Of a DNA stretch of 64,000 nucleotides, positions 21,857-34,683 are shown piece by piece. Positions within the stretch are counted from its first letter, which is position 1; every line of letters begins with the position of its first letter. The translations under genes and the position numbers were made by a program. This DNA comes from Juglans regia (lineage: Eukaryota > Streptophyta > Magnoliopsida > Fagales > Juglandaceae): NCBI RefSeq assembly GCF_001411555.2, contig NC_049910.1:28057150-28121149 (forward strand), read 5' to 3'. Under the pieces are notes generated by a model. It did no database searches. It had not been told where the DNA came from and was given only the letters and a program-made list of their open reading frames with translations.

Positions 21857-24800
21857 TGTAACGCCCCAATCCCGAAGGTTCGGAGAGTTAGCTCTTAATA
21901 CTTAATATCAACTTCAATAACACAACTATAAAATCCAAAAAACTCCATAAAATGTTAATCCATTTAATCAACCCAAATATCTAGGTTCCTTCATGGGAAC
22001 AACAAAGAAATTCTCAATAACATAAATTAAAAACTCTCTAAAAACTCGAAAATCTCCTTAACTCATCAAATCAAAATAAATGAAAATAAATCAGTTTACT
22101 AACTACAACTCTCAAATAAGCACTTGTACCCTCAGACATTTATTCCACTACGATCATCACACATTGCTAAAACTTCCTATTCTTGTTCTCCAGCTGAACC
22201 ATCAAAATTATCTGAAAAATATTTGGAGATAAGGGGTGAGTTACCAACAACTCAGTAAGCAGAGAACATATACTAGTGTGTAAATATGAGCATTTACAGA
22301 GTTCAGGATGCAGAACAAAATATTTTCTTTCAGAATGCGAAATCAGAATATTTGTTTTCAAAATGCAGCATCAGAACATGTTATCAAAAATATCAAAGCG
22401 AAAGTTCAAAAATATTCATAATCAAAATCCCTTTGGCATAGCATAAACTGATACATCACATCTTATCTTATCATATCAGAACAGATACTATGTTTAACCC
22501 ACGTGATAGGGTTGTGCAAACTCTAGTATTTAACTGAGCAGAAATAGAATGTGAATCTTCCCCTTATTCATTCTCGGAGCCCCGAGTGCGCACATAGGAA
22601 AGATCACACAGAAAACCACTTTGTTTGTATAATGGGTGCACCAGAAACAGAAAAGTTGGTACCAACTAGAACAGGGCCACAGTTTTACACCCTTGGTAAG
22701 GTCAGAACAGAATAGAAACAGAAATAGAATGTTATACAAGAGGTTTTCAGAAATCACATCATATCATATCAGGGTACAAAACATCTTTAGAACAGAACAG
22801 AATCAGATCACAAAACATAATTTATGCACAAAATTACATATTCGCTCACTTTTGCACAATTCAAAAAATGGAATGTCAAAAATAAGCTCATGTGTACACC
22901 AGTCATGCCAGAAAAATACTTTATTCTTAAACAGAATCGCATGAGTAATGCAGAACAAATAACTGAGTTAGTTCAAATTTCTTTTCATAACAAAATATGC
23001 ATACTTCTAAAAAACCAACTTGAGCACATTTTATTTTTATGCAACGTCTAGCATAGGAAACCCGCTTACCTAGACTTCTTAATTTTTTCAGAATTTTCCT
23101 AAAAAATGCCGAACAATAATTAATCATCCCCTATAAAATAATCATATAATTCTCGTAAATTTTCAATCAATCATGTATTTCGATAGTTAAGCCTAAGTTT
23201 CAAAAATAACCTATTTTAATTCCTCAAAACCTAAAATCCTCATAACCCCAAAATATATCATCCCTTTCTAAAATTGTCAATGTCCATTTAATAACTTCGA
23301 CTAAAAACATTTAAAAGTCTAACTTATTTACTATTGAAGTGTAATTATAAAATCTGATACTAGATAATATAATTATACCAAAATATTTTAAATTTACCAT
23401 AACTATTTTTTAATAGACTAAATCATATCTAAAGTGTAAAAATAACATTACACCAATATTGTTTACTCTTAAAATAAATGTTTACTTAATAACATATTAA
23501 AATACTTAAGTGATTTTCTGTAATTATAATTAAATAAGAGTTTATTAACACATAATAAAAATTTTAAAACACCTTAGCATAACCTGCAGCTCAGAGGGTA
23601 AAAAAGTAATTAATATTATTAGTGTAAAATATAGCTTAGAAGCATGTAATTACACGTATGTAAAACCAAATTCTTTGAATAAAGCAGCAGCTACGTACGC
23701 GATGGAGGTTCACCGTGAAGAGTGGAGCTGCAACGGAGTTAGGTGCAGTGGGCAGCGGTGGTTACTACGGTGGTGCACTGGAAGAGAGAGAGTGGTGAGA
23801 GAGAGAGAGGAGCCTCATGTAGAAAAGTGAGAGAGATGGAAAGAGACAGATAGGAGAGTGTGTGCGTTCGGTGGTAGCTTACAGAGAGGAGAGCGATGAA
23901 CTTGGATGGAGTGCAGCGCCCGACGATGCTCTTTGTGTGGTGGCGATGTCGTGGAGGAGGTTGGCGACGTAGGGTGGCAGGTTGGTTGCACACGATAGGG
24001 AAGACTACTTCCTCTGTTTCGGGGGTGAAAAAATAGAGTATTTCGTGGGTGTGTTTCCTTCAACAGCTGGGCGACGGTGGTGGTGGTCTGGGCTGGAGGG
24101 AGTTCATGTGGGGTAGATGAACCGAGTGGCAACTATGTGGAGGTGTTGGGGTGGCGCGGCAGTGCACGGTGGGGGCTTCGTGCATGCATGGGTTTCGTCG
24201 ATTTTGTATGGGGGCAGTGTGAGTTTTATACGATGCAACGGCTAGAAAAATAGAAGGACACGAGGAGGCTTGAAGCACTGGGCAATGTCTCACAGTGGTG
24301 CGTGGTGGCAAAGGGAGTCGACGACAGCAATGGGATGGCTGAAGAGGGTAGGAGTGGCAACGAATGTCACAAGGCAATTTCTCTATGCGTGGGCTAATGT
24401 ATGTGTATATATATGTGAGTGATGGAAACCCTATGGGAAACACTGAGATGAAGAAACGTGCATGCCAAGGACGTGAGGAAAACTCTAGGGGAGAAAAATA
24501 GACGGAAAAGAAAACTGCCTGAACTGTGAAGTTAAAATGTGAATAAATAGGTGATTGAAACAAAACAAAAACAAAAACCCTAAAGCTGAGGAGAATAGAG
24601 GCATACGTGCATGAGAGTGCAATCGTGCGTTGCAATGGAAAAAAAATAATTAGCTCAGTCGGTTTTAATGGTTAAAAGGACACGAGTGTGGGCTTGGGTC
24701 TTGGTCTTTTTCTTGAGTCATCGATCACGACTCAATTTCTAAAAATAATTCAACCAATCCAAAAAATTTTCTTGACTCATAAAAAAATTTTTAACCTAAT

Positions 24801-24945
24801 TATAAACACCAAAGAAAAAATCATCAACCTCCAAAATAAAGATTTTAAGCCCATAGTCTATTCCAAAAAAAACTCAAACACTCAATTGGGTTTTTCCATA
24901 TGCATAAGCCCAAAAATATATAATTGACTGGGTCTGGGTGTTACA
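21857..24945. mobile_element. Solo-LTR-like element, 3.09 kb, copy 1
   Basis: Begins TGTAACGCCCC at 21857 and ends GGGTGTTACA at 24945, so it has TG...CA ends. It is flanked by the 5-bp duplication ACCAC (21852-21856 and 24946-24950). Its interior aligns with 55275-58229, for example GAGTTACCAACAACTCAGTAA versus a one-base variant at about 55530. It contains no gag or pol domain. A 5-bp duplication and LTR-type ends without internal genes indicate a solo LTR left by recombination; a non-coding LTR-like element is the alternative. The TATATATA near 24405 on the minus side hints at minus orientation, but this is weak. Confidence 0.75.
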
Positions 24946-24950
24946 ACCAC

Positions 24951-26600
24951 TACTTTCGCTGCAACCCGCGTCACTCCCCTCTGCCAATGCTAGAAGCTTT
25001 AGCTGCATGCCCACCGTCATAGTCCAAGCTGGAACACTATCGTGCGTGGCACTGCATGAAGCCTCAGTAGCTTGCCTTGCATCAAACCATAAGTCTAAAT
25101 CTCACCGTCCAAAGGTCTTTTCACCGCCAAGCTAAGCCCAGCTTCCACCTTTCGAAACCCATCACCGAACCCTCTTCTCCCTCTCAATCTCGACCTCAAC
25201 CCCTAGATCCCTTTTTCCCCCTCTTGGATTTCCATCCCATGCAGCTTAGGGTTCCGCCGGATCCCTCTTTCCATCTCCGATCCCCCTTTCCCCCTTTTGC
25301 CTAGGGTTCCGCTACACGCCGTCGTGTTCCATTGCCTCCCTTCCCCTCAAATCTACCTCCCAAAACCTCTAGGATTAGTTTTACCCTAGCGCCGTCGTGA
25401 ACAACCACTCTCGACCGTGTACTAGTGGTATTGCGACCACCTCCTAGTCCTCCCCTTACCATTCCTACTTTCCTACTTCCCTGGTTTCACCTAACCCGTG
25501 AGCTAAAACTCACCATTGCCAGTACCCCACTGTGCTCTGCCACACCCCACCATGAGAATCCTCTCCTTTATCCTCCACCACATCAGATCTACCACCCTTT
25601 GTGGTAACCCCTCAGTTAGCCCCACCTTTCTGCCCATATTTGTTTCTGTTGCCGCCACGCAACACCACTGCTGCCATCATGCTCCGCCACTCCTGGGGCT
25701 ACCATTGTAAGTCTGTTTGCCACTCAACTTGTATCTTATTGTAGGCTGCGATCAAATCTGACTAACCTCTTTTTCCATCTGTGCAGCGACTCGTGCACGC
25801 GCACACTCACAGTTTCCTCTCAATCTGAGAGGGACACTTTAAGTCAGCATGCTTGATCATCCAGAATTCACCTATCTACGTTGTAAGTAAAACCCTAAAC
25901 TGGCCCTTGGATTTCTAACACTAGAAAACTGTGTTATGTTGCAGTCTGGTTGTGGTTGGTTAAGTGGTCGAGGGCCCTGTGAAGTGTTGGGATGTAATAT
26001 CGTGGTTGGTATTGGATTTGTTGGCCTAGGGCCGAATGGAGCGTTAGGAGTCACGTGTAGTTTTGGAAAACCTAATTCTTTGAAACTGTGAAATCTATGA
26101 TGGTTGTTTTGTTGTAATATTGCCATGTCATCCAATAATTGCATGTCATGCATCTGCATTTTTAGTTGTTATTGCTTGTCGTGATATTAATATTGTGCTA
26201 TGTTCTATGGTTGTGCTATTAAACTGGTAAAACTGTGGTTTTGGTGTCAAAGGATTAAAAGTATTTTTGTAGGTGTGTGCGTATTACAACCCCAAGCCGA
26301 TATGAGGTATTATCTTGGTGGACCTCCTCTGGTTACTCGAGAGTGTGTAAAACTGAATAACATCCCCTGGTTGTCACCAGAGACAACAGGCTTGTCCAAG
26401 ACGGTAACTCTCTTGGCACGACTCCGTGACCCCTACTGGCGGGGGCTAGAGGATGTCGAGTTACATTACACGCCAGGTGCAGAGATGGGCATTGCTTGTT
26501 ATGAAGTCACACACAAGGTCATTACCCGTGGTGTGACGAAGGGAGTCAAAGTGTGCGGATGGTGACTTGGGGAGACGTGTCGTACAGTTCTATTTGGGGA
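24951..26600 (+). repeat. Dispersed repeat segment, possibly an LTR or UTR, related to 59.6-59.9 kb
   Basis: A C-rich stretch (24951-25800) with no convincing ORF is followed by 26285-26560. The latter matches, at moderate identity and in opposite orientation, the stretch around 59600-59910. Shared blocks include ATGAGGTATTATCT-like, ACAGGCT, GGGGCTAGAGGATGTC-like and AAGTCACACACAAGGTCATT-like strings. The open frames here are low-complexity proline/serine translations and are not supported as genes. Confidence 0.5.
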
Positions 26601-26603
26601 TCT

Positions 26604-26846
26604 TTAAACTTTGGTGAGCGACACTGTCATTATCTCAATGTTGCAAGGCAAATCAGTGCTTTTCAGTAGATTGTCGACGGAGGAGGATGTGCCTATCTTC
26701 CTGGCCATCTCCTTGTATTTATCCATTAGTTGATGCAAATCTTTGTGCATATTCCTCTTCTCTTCATCGTTGAGGTTCGTTTTATCTGTGTTTTGCGATT
26801 TTCGCTTCGTTTCTTTCAATATGGCTTGGTGCAACAATCTCTGCAC
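26604..26846 (-). pseudogene. Tat-like gag N-terminal fragment
   Basis: Minus-strand frame of 80 codons with LMDKYKEMARKIGTSSSVDN followed by LLKSTDLPCNIEI. This is the pattern I recognise from the start of Tat-lineage gag proteins, just before the PLPPKFKVP-type block, which is absent here. The fragment lies next to the putative LTR at 27030, as expected for a 5' gag on the minus strand. Confidence 0.5.
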
Positions 26847-27379
26847 TTTTTCTTCAATCTCTCTTCTATTTTTACAAATCTTCCCTCTATCCTATTGTTT
26901 GCTCAATCACTTGTTGTTGTTGTATCTTGATCGCGGATTGCTTGAGCCGTTGAGCACACGTTGTTGCAGGCATATGAAAGGTTCGGTATGATGTATGAAA
27001 AGGAGATCCCACAAACGACATCGACTATTGTCGATGTCTGTCATATCTGTGCAAACGACTTCCAGTAACTTGCAATCAAAAGGTAAGTGGGGCTCAGTGT
27101 GATGGAGGACACCTCTTATGCCTAACTTTGGGTAGAGTATTTAGAATATTTTAAATTTCATTAACTAGTCTTTTTAGAGTACAAGTCATGTAATTTAGAT
27201 TTTTCATTGGTGCATTATAAAAGGTATCACAGCTCACCACAATCATAAATGTGTAATCTAAGCTGTGTCACCTACGACCGTCTAGTCTAATGAGAATAAG
27301 ATCTAATTAAAATAAAATAAAAATAAAAATAAAAACATAATATTAATATTTAATATTAAAAGTTAAAACATTGTAAGTT

Positions 27380-27615
27380 GTGATGCTCGATGTTACATGA
27401 CTGACCCAACTTGTAATTTTTTTTTTTTTTTTGGTAACTTTTTGGTTTCTTCATCTGCCTCTTTTTATCGTATACGGTGCTGGTCAATGCAGCATGTGTT
27501 TTGCTATTACATTTTTTCTTGCGACTACAAGAGTCCAAGACGGAGAGAAGGAAAAAACAAAATAAAATACACCCCTTAGAACAGAGTACCAGTTCAGTTC
27601 AAGCAGTAGCACGCA
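27380..27615. repeat. Duplicated block, copy 1
   Basis: Matches 28536-28755 through AACTTGTAA, GCTGGTCAATGC and the long identical run starting GGAGAGAAGGAAAAAACAAA. It continues to CAAGCAGTAG. The two copies are direct repeats about 1.14 kb apart. Confidence 0.85.
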
Positions 27616-27629
27616 AAGCTTCTCTCGTT

Positions 27630-27925
27630 TTGAATTAAAATATTTTATAAGATTTTAGAAAATGAAAGGAGAAAAGTTTGAATAAAAATATTATAAAATT
27701 AAAATATCATTAAAATATATTTTTTATTTAAAAAAATGAATTATTTTTTGTGTTTTATTTAAAAGTTTAAAAAAATTATAAAAATTAAATAATGATTAGA
27801 TGAATGAAAATTTAAAATTGAAAAGTGTTTATATTTTTTATGTTTTGATACTAAGATAATATGAGATGAAATGAGATGAAATGAAATAGAAGTATATCTC
27901 TATCCAAACTATGCCTAAATACTGC
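27630..27925. mobile_element. MITE with GAGATGAAAT-rich end (Fagales-type family)
   Basis: AT-rich element whose right end reads ATGAGATGAAATGAGATGAA followed by TATCCAAACT. Its body carries the AATAAAAATATTATAAAATT block. Related sequence occurs near 46490-46700, 47835-48260 and 49240-49480. I know this family from Fagales genomes; exact borders are uncertain. Confidence 0.5.
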
Positions 27926-28535
27926 TCGCATCCAACACATGAAGCATCAAGTGCATGTGTATTCAGAATAAAAAAATTATGCATCCACGGATAATGCAGC
28001 ACTATAAAAGTCATTGATTAATATTTTATTTAATTTTATTATATTTTTTTATTTAATTGTTAAGAAAGTCTTTTTAAATAAATTTATAAAATTGTTTCTT
28101 TTTTTAAAAAAAGAATTTATACAAAAAAAGGATGAAAAACTAAAAAAGACTAATCTTACCTGTGACCACTCATGAGCTTTACCATCCGTGAGTGCAGCAA
28201 GACTGAGAAAATATATTTATAATCGTAAATTGTATAATTGTCGCGTAATCATTTTAAAAAATATAAATAAAATATAGGATTTATATAAAAAAAAATTAAT
28301 TTTTTAATAATAAATTTTAATTTTTTTCAAAATAATTATGTAACAGTTTTAGACTTCACAATTATAGTACAATTATTATTTAGAATAAACTTCTCACGCC
28401 GTCAAAAGGAATACTCTTTACATCCACACGGCATTTTGGCAAGCAGCATGCGTGATCAAAGGGGTCACGGGCACACCACTCTACGCATCCCGCACCCGAC
28501 CATGCTCAGAGCCTTTTCACCACGTGGGCGACATA

Positions 28536-28755
28536 GGGTAATACTCGATGCTACATGGGTGCCACAACTTGTAAGTTGTTTTTAATTTTTTGTTTTCTTC
28601 CTCTGCGTCCTTTTGTCGTTTACAATGCTGGTCAATGCTGGCATGTGCTGCTTTGAAATTTTTTCTAGCAACTACGAGGCGGAGAGAAGGAAAAAACAAA
28701 ATAAAATACACCCCTTAGATAAGAGTACCAGTTCAAGCAGTAGTAGTCACTAGTT
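28536..28755. repeat. Duplicated block, copy 2
   Basis: Partner of 27380-27615 in the same orientation. The GAAGGAAAAAACAAAATAAA stretch is identical in both; other parts differ by substitutions and short indels. Confidence 0.85.
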
Positions 28756-29268
28756 AGGTAAATTCCGTTCAATCCGATCAACCTTAGGATTTTCTCATCC
28801 TGGATCGGACCATTGCCAATCGGTCTCATTTGGTCTGTTCGGCCCGTTCAGTTTGACCCTTATATATCCCAATGGGCCACTTTTTCAATTCAGCACAACT
28901 GGCTTTACTAGTTAAGTTTTGGCTAGAAGTAGGAAAATTCTTCTCTCTATCTTTTTCTCTCAGGGAGGAGTATGAGGTGAAGTGGGGTCTACGAATATTC
29001 TAACAGAATTAGAAGGTGGCATAGGGGTACAGGGTGTGTGTGTAACGACATTGAGTGGTGGCAGTAAGGTGGTGGAAGGGTCGGTTTAGTGTGGTTTATG
29101 TAGTTGAGGGGTGGCAGAGAGGTGGTGGCGACATTTTCAAGTCTACTTCTGCAGAATAATCTAGTGAACCATGATGGTAGAATTGTTTTCTTCCGTACGT
29201 TACAGAGTGGTATCAGGTAGGGGTGGTAGAGTTTTCTTTCCCTTTTACAGCAGGAAGGGGTGGTAGTA

Positions 29269-30559
29269 ATGATAAATAACCTTGCCAAAAAGGGAATGTT
29301 TGAAGCTGGCGGAGGAAGAAACCCAGCATGTAGACCTGGATAATGAGATATCGAAGGAGTTGAAATATAAGAGAGAATGTAGTCTGGTGGGAAAGGTATG
29401 GATGGAAAGAAATATAAGTCAGGGATTTATTGAAGCAACAATGGCTAAAGTGTGGAGGATAAGCAGGAAGGCTCAGTTTCAAGAGGTGGGTTCAAATATG
29501 TTTGTAATCACATTTGCTAACCAAGCTGATAAACGGAGGATCCTTGATGGGAGACCTTGGTTATTCGACAACCAGATGCTTGTGATATTGCACCTAGATG
29601 GATTCATCCCACCATAGTAGACGGATTTCAGTAGGGAGAGATTCTGGATTCAGTTTCACAACTTACTTATAGTATGTATGAACAAGGCAAAAGGAGAAAA
29701 ACTAGGTGAGATTGTGGGTAGAGTTTTGGAGGTAGAGTCACAGGATGACGGGAGTGGGTGGGGCTCATATCTGAGGATTTTAACATAAATAGAATTGGGG
29801 AAACCATTGGCTAGGGGGAGGACCATCTCCATCAAAGGGAGAACCTATTGGGTTCCTCTGAAATTCGAAAAACTTCCACACTTCTGTTTTAAATGTGGTT
29901 GTATCATCCATGGAGAGGGAGGATGTTTGGGGAAGGAGGAGGAAGAGACTCAATTTGGTCCTTGGATGAGGGCAGGGATGAGAGCTAAATTTAAACAGAA
30001 AGAGAAGGGTAGAAATGTGAGATGGGAACAAAAAATAGCAGCAATAAATGTAGTCGGTGTAGAGGATGAGGAAAAGAATAATAATGTGAAGGAGAAGGAA
30101 TGAAGTCAGAAACAAAATGAAACTCATAGGGAGGAAGAGCTTAATGCAAAAAGTGAGAAGGTGATGAGTAAAAGCCAAGGTTTTCAAGAAGATGGTAGAG
30201 GGAATGCAAAAATGGTAAGCATTGAAATATGGAAGGAAACTTCAACAGAAAATCAAGAGAAAGAGAGGGAGGAATCAAGGGAGGAGAGGAGTGAATTGGG
30301 AGAAAAAATTGAAATAAGTGACTGCTTAATGAAGGCAAAAGGAAGAACTATGGGGGTTTAGAAGAGGAAAGGAAGGGAAAAAAATAACTCTAAGGTTTCT
30401 AACAGTGCTTCTTGTTTATCAAAAAGGCTATTTAGACAAGATGGTGAAGGAAAATAGGTGGAAAGGGAGAGGAAAAAAGCAAAAGGCAGTAATAGTGAGG
30501 TGAATGAGGCACAAATTGTTTTGGTGGAGGCTGCTGAACAGCCCCACCAATCATTATGA
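29269..30559 (+). pseudogene. LINE ORF1 (gag-like), broken
   Basis: An ATG at 29269 opens the leader MINNLAK, followed by a frameshift into the frame that encodes GFIEATMAKVWRISRKAQFQ and ILDGRPWLFDNQMLVI. This is a DUF4283-type domain. A stop falls near 29615. The next intact stretch (29795-30103) carries the knuckle FCFKCGCIIHGEGGC and FGPWMRAGMRA. A charged, low-complexity tail with more stops follows. It ends VEAAEQPHQSL, with TGA at 30557-30559 overlapping the ORF2 ATG. The product would be the RNA-binding particle protein; this copy is dead. Confidence 0.8.
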
Positions 30560-33500
30560 AAACACTACGTTGGAACTGCCGAGGGTTTGGCAACTCTCGA
30601 ACAGTTCAAAACATTTGCCATTTGGCAAAGGAGAAGAGGCCAAATGTGATCTTTTTTATGGAAACAAAATTGAGGAGTGAAAATAGTGATAGAATAAAAA
30701 GAAGGGTGAGAAGTGAGGAGTGCTTTGTAGTAGATTCAGAAGGAAGGAAAGGGGGTCTTATGCTTCTATGGGACTAGTCAGTGGAGTTGGAGACCTGAAT
30801 TACTCAAATAGACACATTAATGCTTGGGTCACAAATGAGGAAGGGAAAGAGAGATAGTTGCTGACTGGTTTTTATGGGCAACTAGAAACTAGTTTAAGGG
30901 AAGAAGCTTGGAAGTTGTTGGCTTCTCTAAGACCTAATGATGGGGTGGGTTGGTGTGTGGTGGGGGTTTTTAACGAAATTTTAACACATGATGAGAAGGT
31001 GGGAGGGAAGCAAAGGCAGGAGAAGCAAATGAATATGTTCATAAATGTATTAGAAATGGGAGGTCTTTTTTATCTGGGTTGGAGGGGAGACAAATTTACT
31101 TTGAGTAACAAGCATGATAGTGAGACTTTCACAAAGGAAAGGCTTGATAGGGCAGTAGCCAATTTAAGATGGAAGGAGATTTATAAAGAAGGGTGGGTAG
31201 AGGTGTTAACAACAAGATGTTTAGACCATAGACCCCTTTTGCTGTGTATGAACCAGAAACTCTCAATAGCATGGAGGAGGAGGAGGATGTTTAGATGTTA
31301 GGCTAGATGGTCTCTTGAGGAAGTCATAAAAAATGCTTGGACCACGAGACAAGTACGGGGAGATCTTGCTAGGACACTTAAGAAGTTGTTGGAAGACAGA
31401 AAAGGAGCCTTTGTTAAATGGAACAAGCAATTAGAGAATGACACAGGTAAAATCTTGAAAGACAAAACCAAATTGTTAAAAAATTTACAGATGAATGAAG
31501 GGAGTCATAATATGGTGGAGATTAAAAAACTCCAAGAAGAGATAGGGATATGTTTTGAAATGGAGGATTTAAAGTGGAGGCAAAGAGCAAAGTTGGACTG
31601 GTATCAACTGGGTGATCGTAATATCAAGTTTTTTCATAGCTGTGCCAACCAAAGGAGGAAGAAGAACTGTATAAGATAGATTTTTGATGATTAGGATAAG
31701 ATGCAAACAGAGTCTGAAATGATAGACAAGGTGTTTAATGATTATTTCCAGAAGTTGTTCAAATCCATAACCCCAAGTGATGGGGTTATTGAAGCTTGTT
31801 TGCAGGCAGTGGCTCCCTATGTAACAGAATAAATGAATAACAATTTGTCCAAGCCCTTCTCTAGAGATGAAGTTGAGGAAGCTCCCAAACACATGACCTC
31901 ATTGAAGTCACCTGGACTAGATGGCTTTGGGACTTGCTTTTTCATTAGCAAATTGTTGGTGATGAGGTGAGCAAAACAGTACTGGCATGGCTTAATGGTA
32001 ACTCTCTAACACCTTCTATGAATCATTCTTACATAGCTCTAATTCCTAAAGTTAAGGAACCCAAGAAGGCCAGTGATTTTAGGCCAATTAGCCTTTGTAA
32101 TGTTGGTTATAAGTTGATGTCAAAAGTGATGGAAAATAGGCTTTAAAAATTTCTGAATGAAGTAGTTTCACCCAATCAAAGTGCCTTCATTCCTGGAAGG
32201 CTAATAACTGACAATATAATAGTGGCATATGAGGTATTGCATACCATGAAAGTAGGGAAAAAAGGGAGATTGGGTAATATGGTCATCAAACTTGATATGT
32301 CTAAAGCATACGACAGAATTAAATGGAGTTTTTTTGGAAGGAATGATGGAAAGGATGGGTTTCTGCAGGAAATGGATTAATCTTGTTGTGACGTGTGTCT
32401 CCACTATTAGTTATGTTGCTCTTATCAATGGTAAACCAGGTTCTAAGATCTATCCATCAAGAGGACTAAGGCAGGGTGACCCTTTGTCACCCTACCTCTT
32501 TATTTTGTGTGCTGAGGGCCTCAGTTCCTTATTAAACCAGTCTGATATGAAGGGAAATACTAGAGGGGTAACTGTGTCAAGGGGTGGAATACGTGTAAAT
32601 CATCTACTTTTTGTAGATTACTGCATACTTTTTAGGAGAGCAAAAACAAAAGAATGGTTGAGGTTACAAGAGCTTTTGTTTATATATGAAAAGGCTTCTG
32701 GACAGCTCCTAAATAAGGAAAACAATTAGTGTTTTTTAGCTCTAACTCGAGGGTTGAGGATAAAGAGAAGATAATGGAGTTAGGAGGACCCGTTATGAAG
32801 AGCAATTGTGAGAAGTATCTAGGACTACCCCTGTAGTTGGAAAATCCAAATATAACACATTTAGAGGCATAAAAGACAGGGTGTGAAAGAAGATTAATAA
32901 CTAGAAAAATGCTTTTCTATCAGCAGCTGGCAAGGAGGTTATGATCAAGGCAGTCCTTCAACCAATACCAACTTACACTATGAGTGTATTTAAACTCCCA
33001 AAAACCCTTTGTAAGGAGTGAAATTCTTTACTGGCCAATTTCTAGTGCGGAAATCAAAAGACAAGTAGCTATTTGCATTGGTGCAGTTGGGAAAACTTAG
33101 GAACTTCTAAGGGTAAAGGAGGGCTGGTTTTTAGAGACATAGAGTCATTCAACATGGTTCTATTGGCTAAACAAGAGTGGAGATTCTTACAGGACTCAAG
33201 GAGCATGACAACAAGGGTTTTTAACGAAATATATTTCAAAACAATCCCTTTGACAGAAGAAAAATTGGGACATAGACCTTCTTACATATGGAGAAGTGTC
33301 TGGGGAGCTCTAAACTTGTTGAAGGAAGGATTAAGATGGAGAGTAGGGAATGGCAAAAAAATTAAAATTTGGGGGCAAAAATGGTTACCAACTCCTTGCT
33401 CTTATTGTGTCCAATCTCCTTGCACAAATTTAGACCAAGAAGCCAAAGTTTCTGAGTTGATTACTGGTGGGGAATGGAATGAGCATTTGATCAAGAGGAT

Positions 33501-34683
33501 TTTCTGTGAAGAAGAAGCAGAGCAAATATGCAGCTTACCCATAAGCAAAATGGAGGTTGAAGATAAATTAAAATGGGGGTACACTATAAAAGGATTCTTC
33601 ACTGTCAATAATGCTTATCATCTGGAAATTAAAAGGAGGGAGACATCAAAAGGTGAGTGCTCAAATGGAAGTGAATGGGAGAATAGATGGAAGGTAATAT
33701 GGAATTTGAATATCCCAAGGAAAACCAAAATTTTCTTGTGGAAAGCTACAAAAGCACTATTAGACACAAAAAATAGTCTTTACAAGAAGGGTATTATAAA
33801 AGAACAACTACGTCCAATTTGTAAGAAGGAAGCAGAAACAGCAATACATGCCTTATGGTCATGTCTTGCAACTGCAGATATTTGGTCTAACTCGATTATG
33901 GCGATGCAGAAATGAAGGACCAATGAACCTGATATGTCAATCTTGTTTGAAGGGCTGGAGGAAAGGGTCAATACAAAAGAATTAGGAGAGATCAGTATGG
34001 TAATGAGAAGCATTTGGTTGAGAAGAAATGAATTTTTCTTTCAAGACATTTTCAAGAGCCCAAGTCAAGTGTTGAATCAAGCCAGAGAGGAACTGAGAAT
34101 TTATCACCAAGTTCAGCAGAATCTGTGGCAGAACACAGAAGCAAGAGCAGTAGGATGAGAGTCAATGTGGAGCAGACCAAGGGAGAGATTTGTAAAAGCA
34201 AACTGGGATGCAACTGTTGATAAAGAAGGAAAAAATGTAGGCCTAGGAGTGATAATCAGAGATGAGGAAGGTGAAATTATGGCTACTATTGGTGAACAAA
34301 GAAGCCTTGTATCTGATCCTACAGTAGCAGAAGGTTATGTACTAAGGAAAGCCATGGAATTTTGTAGAGACCTTAATTTCAGCAGAGTTGTTTTTGAAGG
34401 TGATGCTCAAGTCATAGCGAATGCAGTTAATGAAGAAAAATAAGAGCTTTCTAGGTATGGATTTGTCATTGAAGATGTCATTGAAGATGCCAAGAAACTG
34501 TTAAGGGGAAGAAGTCAATGGAGTGTTGAGTTTGTTTATAGAAAAGCTAATGAGACACCACATTGCCTAGCTAAAAAAGCTTTATCATTGTTTTCTGAAA
34601 TTATTTGGATAGAAGAGGTCCCAGCTTGTATTGAGAGTATCCTGAGTAAGGAAAAATTTTGTAGTATTGCTTCAGATCAATGA
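30556..34683 (+). pseudogene. LINE ORF2: endonuclease, reverse transcriptase and RNase H (dead)
   Basis: Starts MKTLRWNCRGFGNSRTV at 30556. The endonuclease core keeps METK and LDHRPL, but the usual GDFNEI reads GVFNEI near 30965, losing a catalytic aspartate. Reverse-transcriptase motifs SPGLDG, FRPISLCNVGY, QSAFIPGRLI and RQGDPLSPYLF are present in pieces. The catalytic FADD box reads FVDY near 32610. A zinc-like C...C...H...C region lies at 33800-33870 and an RNase H domain (ANWDATVD, FEGDAQV) at 34165-34443. It ends at TGA 34681. Numerous stops and frameshifts split the frame. Two independent catalytic losses show it cannot mobilise itself. Confidence 0.88.

Larger units (their letters stand above)
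20700..27240 (-). mobile_element. Internally deleted Tat-like Gypsy element (minus), with nested insertion
   Basis: Similar direct repeats lie at 20708-20850 and 27030-27170, sharing AAGTGGGGCT and GGACACCTCT or GAGACACCTCT blocks. They are the likely remains of its two LTRs. Just inside the right one is a minus-strand gag start (26604-26846). Just inside the left one is a plus-strand antisense ORF remnant (21196-21856). No reverse transcriptase or integrase is visible between them, so pol was deleted or replaced. A 3.09-kb solo-LTR-like element is inserted at 21857. The overall order matches a minus-strand Tat-lineage element. Confidence 0.5.
27241..28909. other. Spacer with duplicated segment and MITE
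   Basis: No gene supported. It contains a duplicated 230-bp block (27380-27615 and 28536-28755) and a MITE (27630-27925), listed separately. The rest is AT-rich. Confidence 0.55.

Noticed and set aside
23739..24635. Long minus-strand open frames rich in S, P, H and T
   Set aside because: They lie wholly inside the solo-LTR-like element, have no recognisable domain, and reflect biased composition.
24648..24680. TAGCTCAGTCGGTT string resembling a tRNA D-arm
   Set aside because: No acceptor stem, anticodon arm or T-arm could be fitted around it.
25077..25710. Proline/serine-rich plus-strand open frames
   Set aside because: C-rich low-complexity DNA in a dispersed repeat; no domain, splice or promoter evidence.
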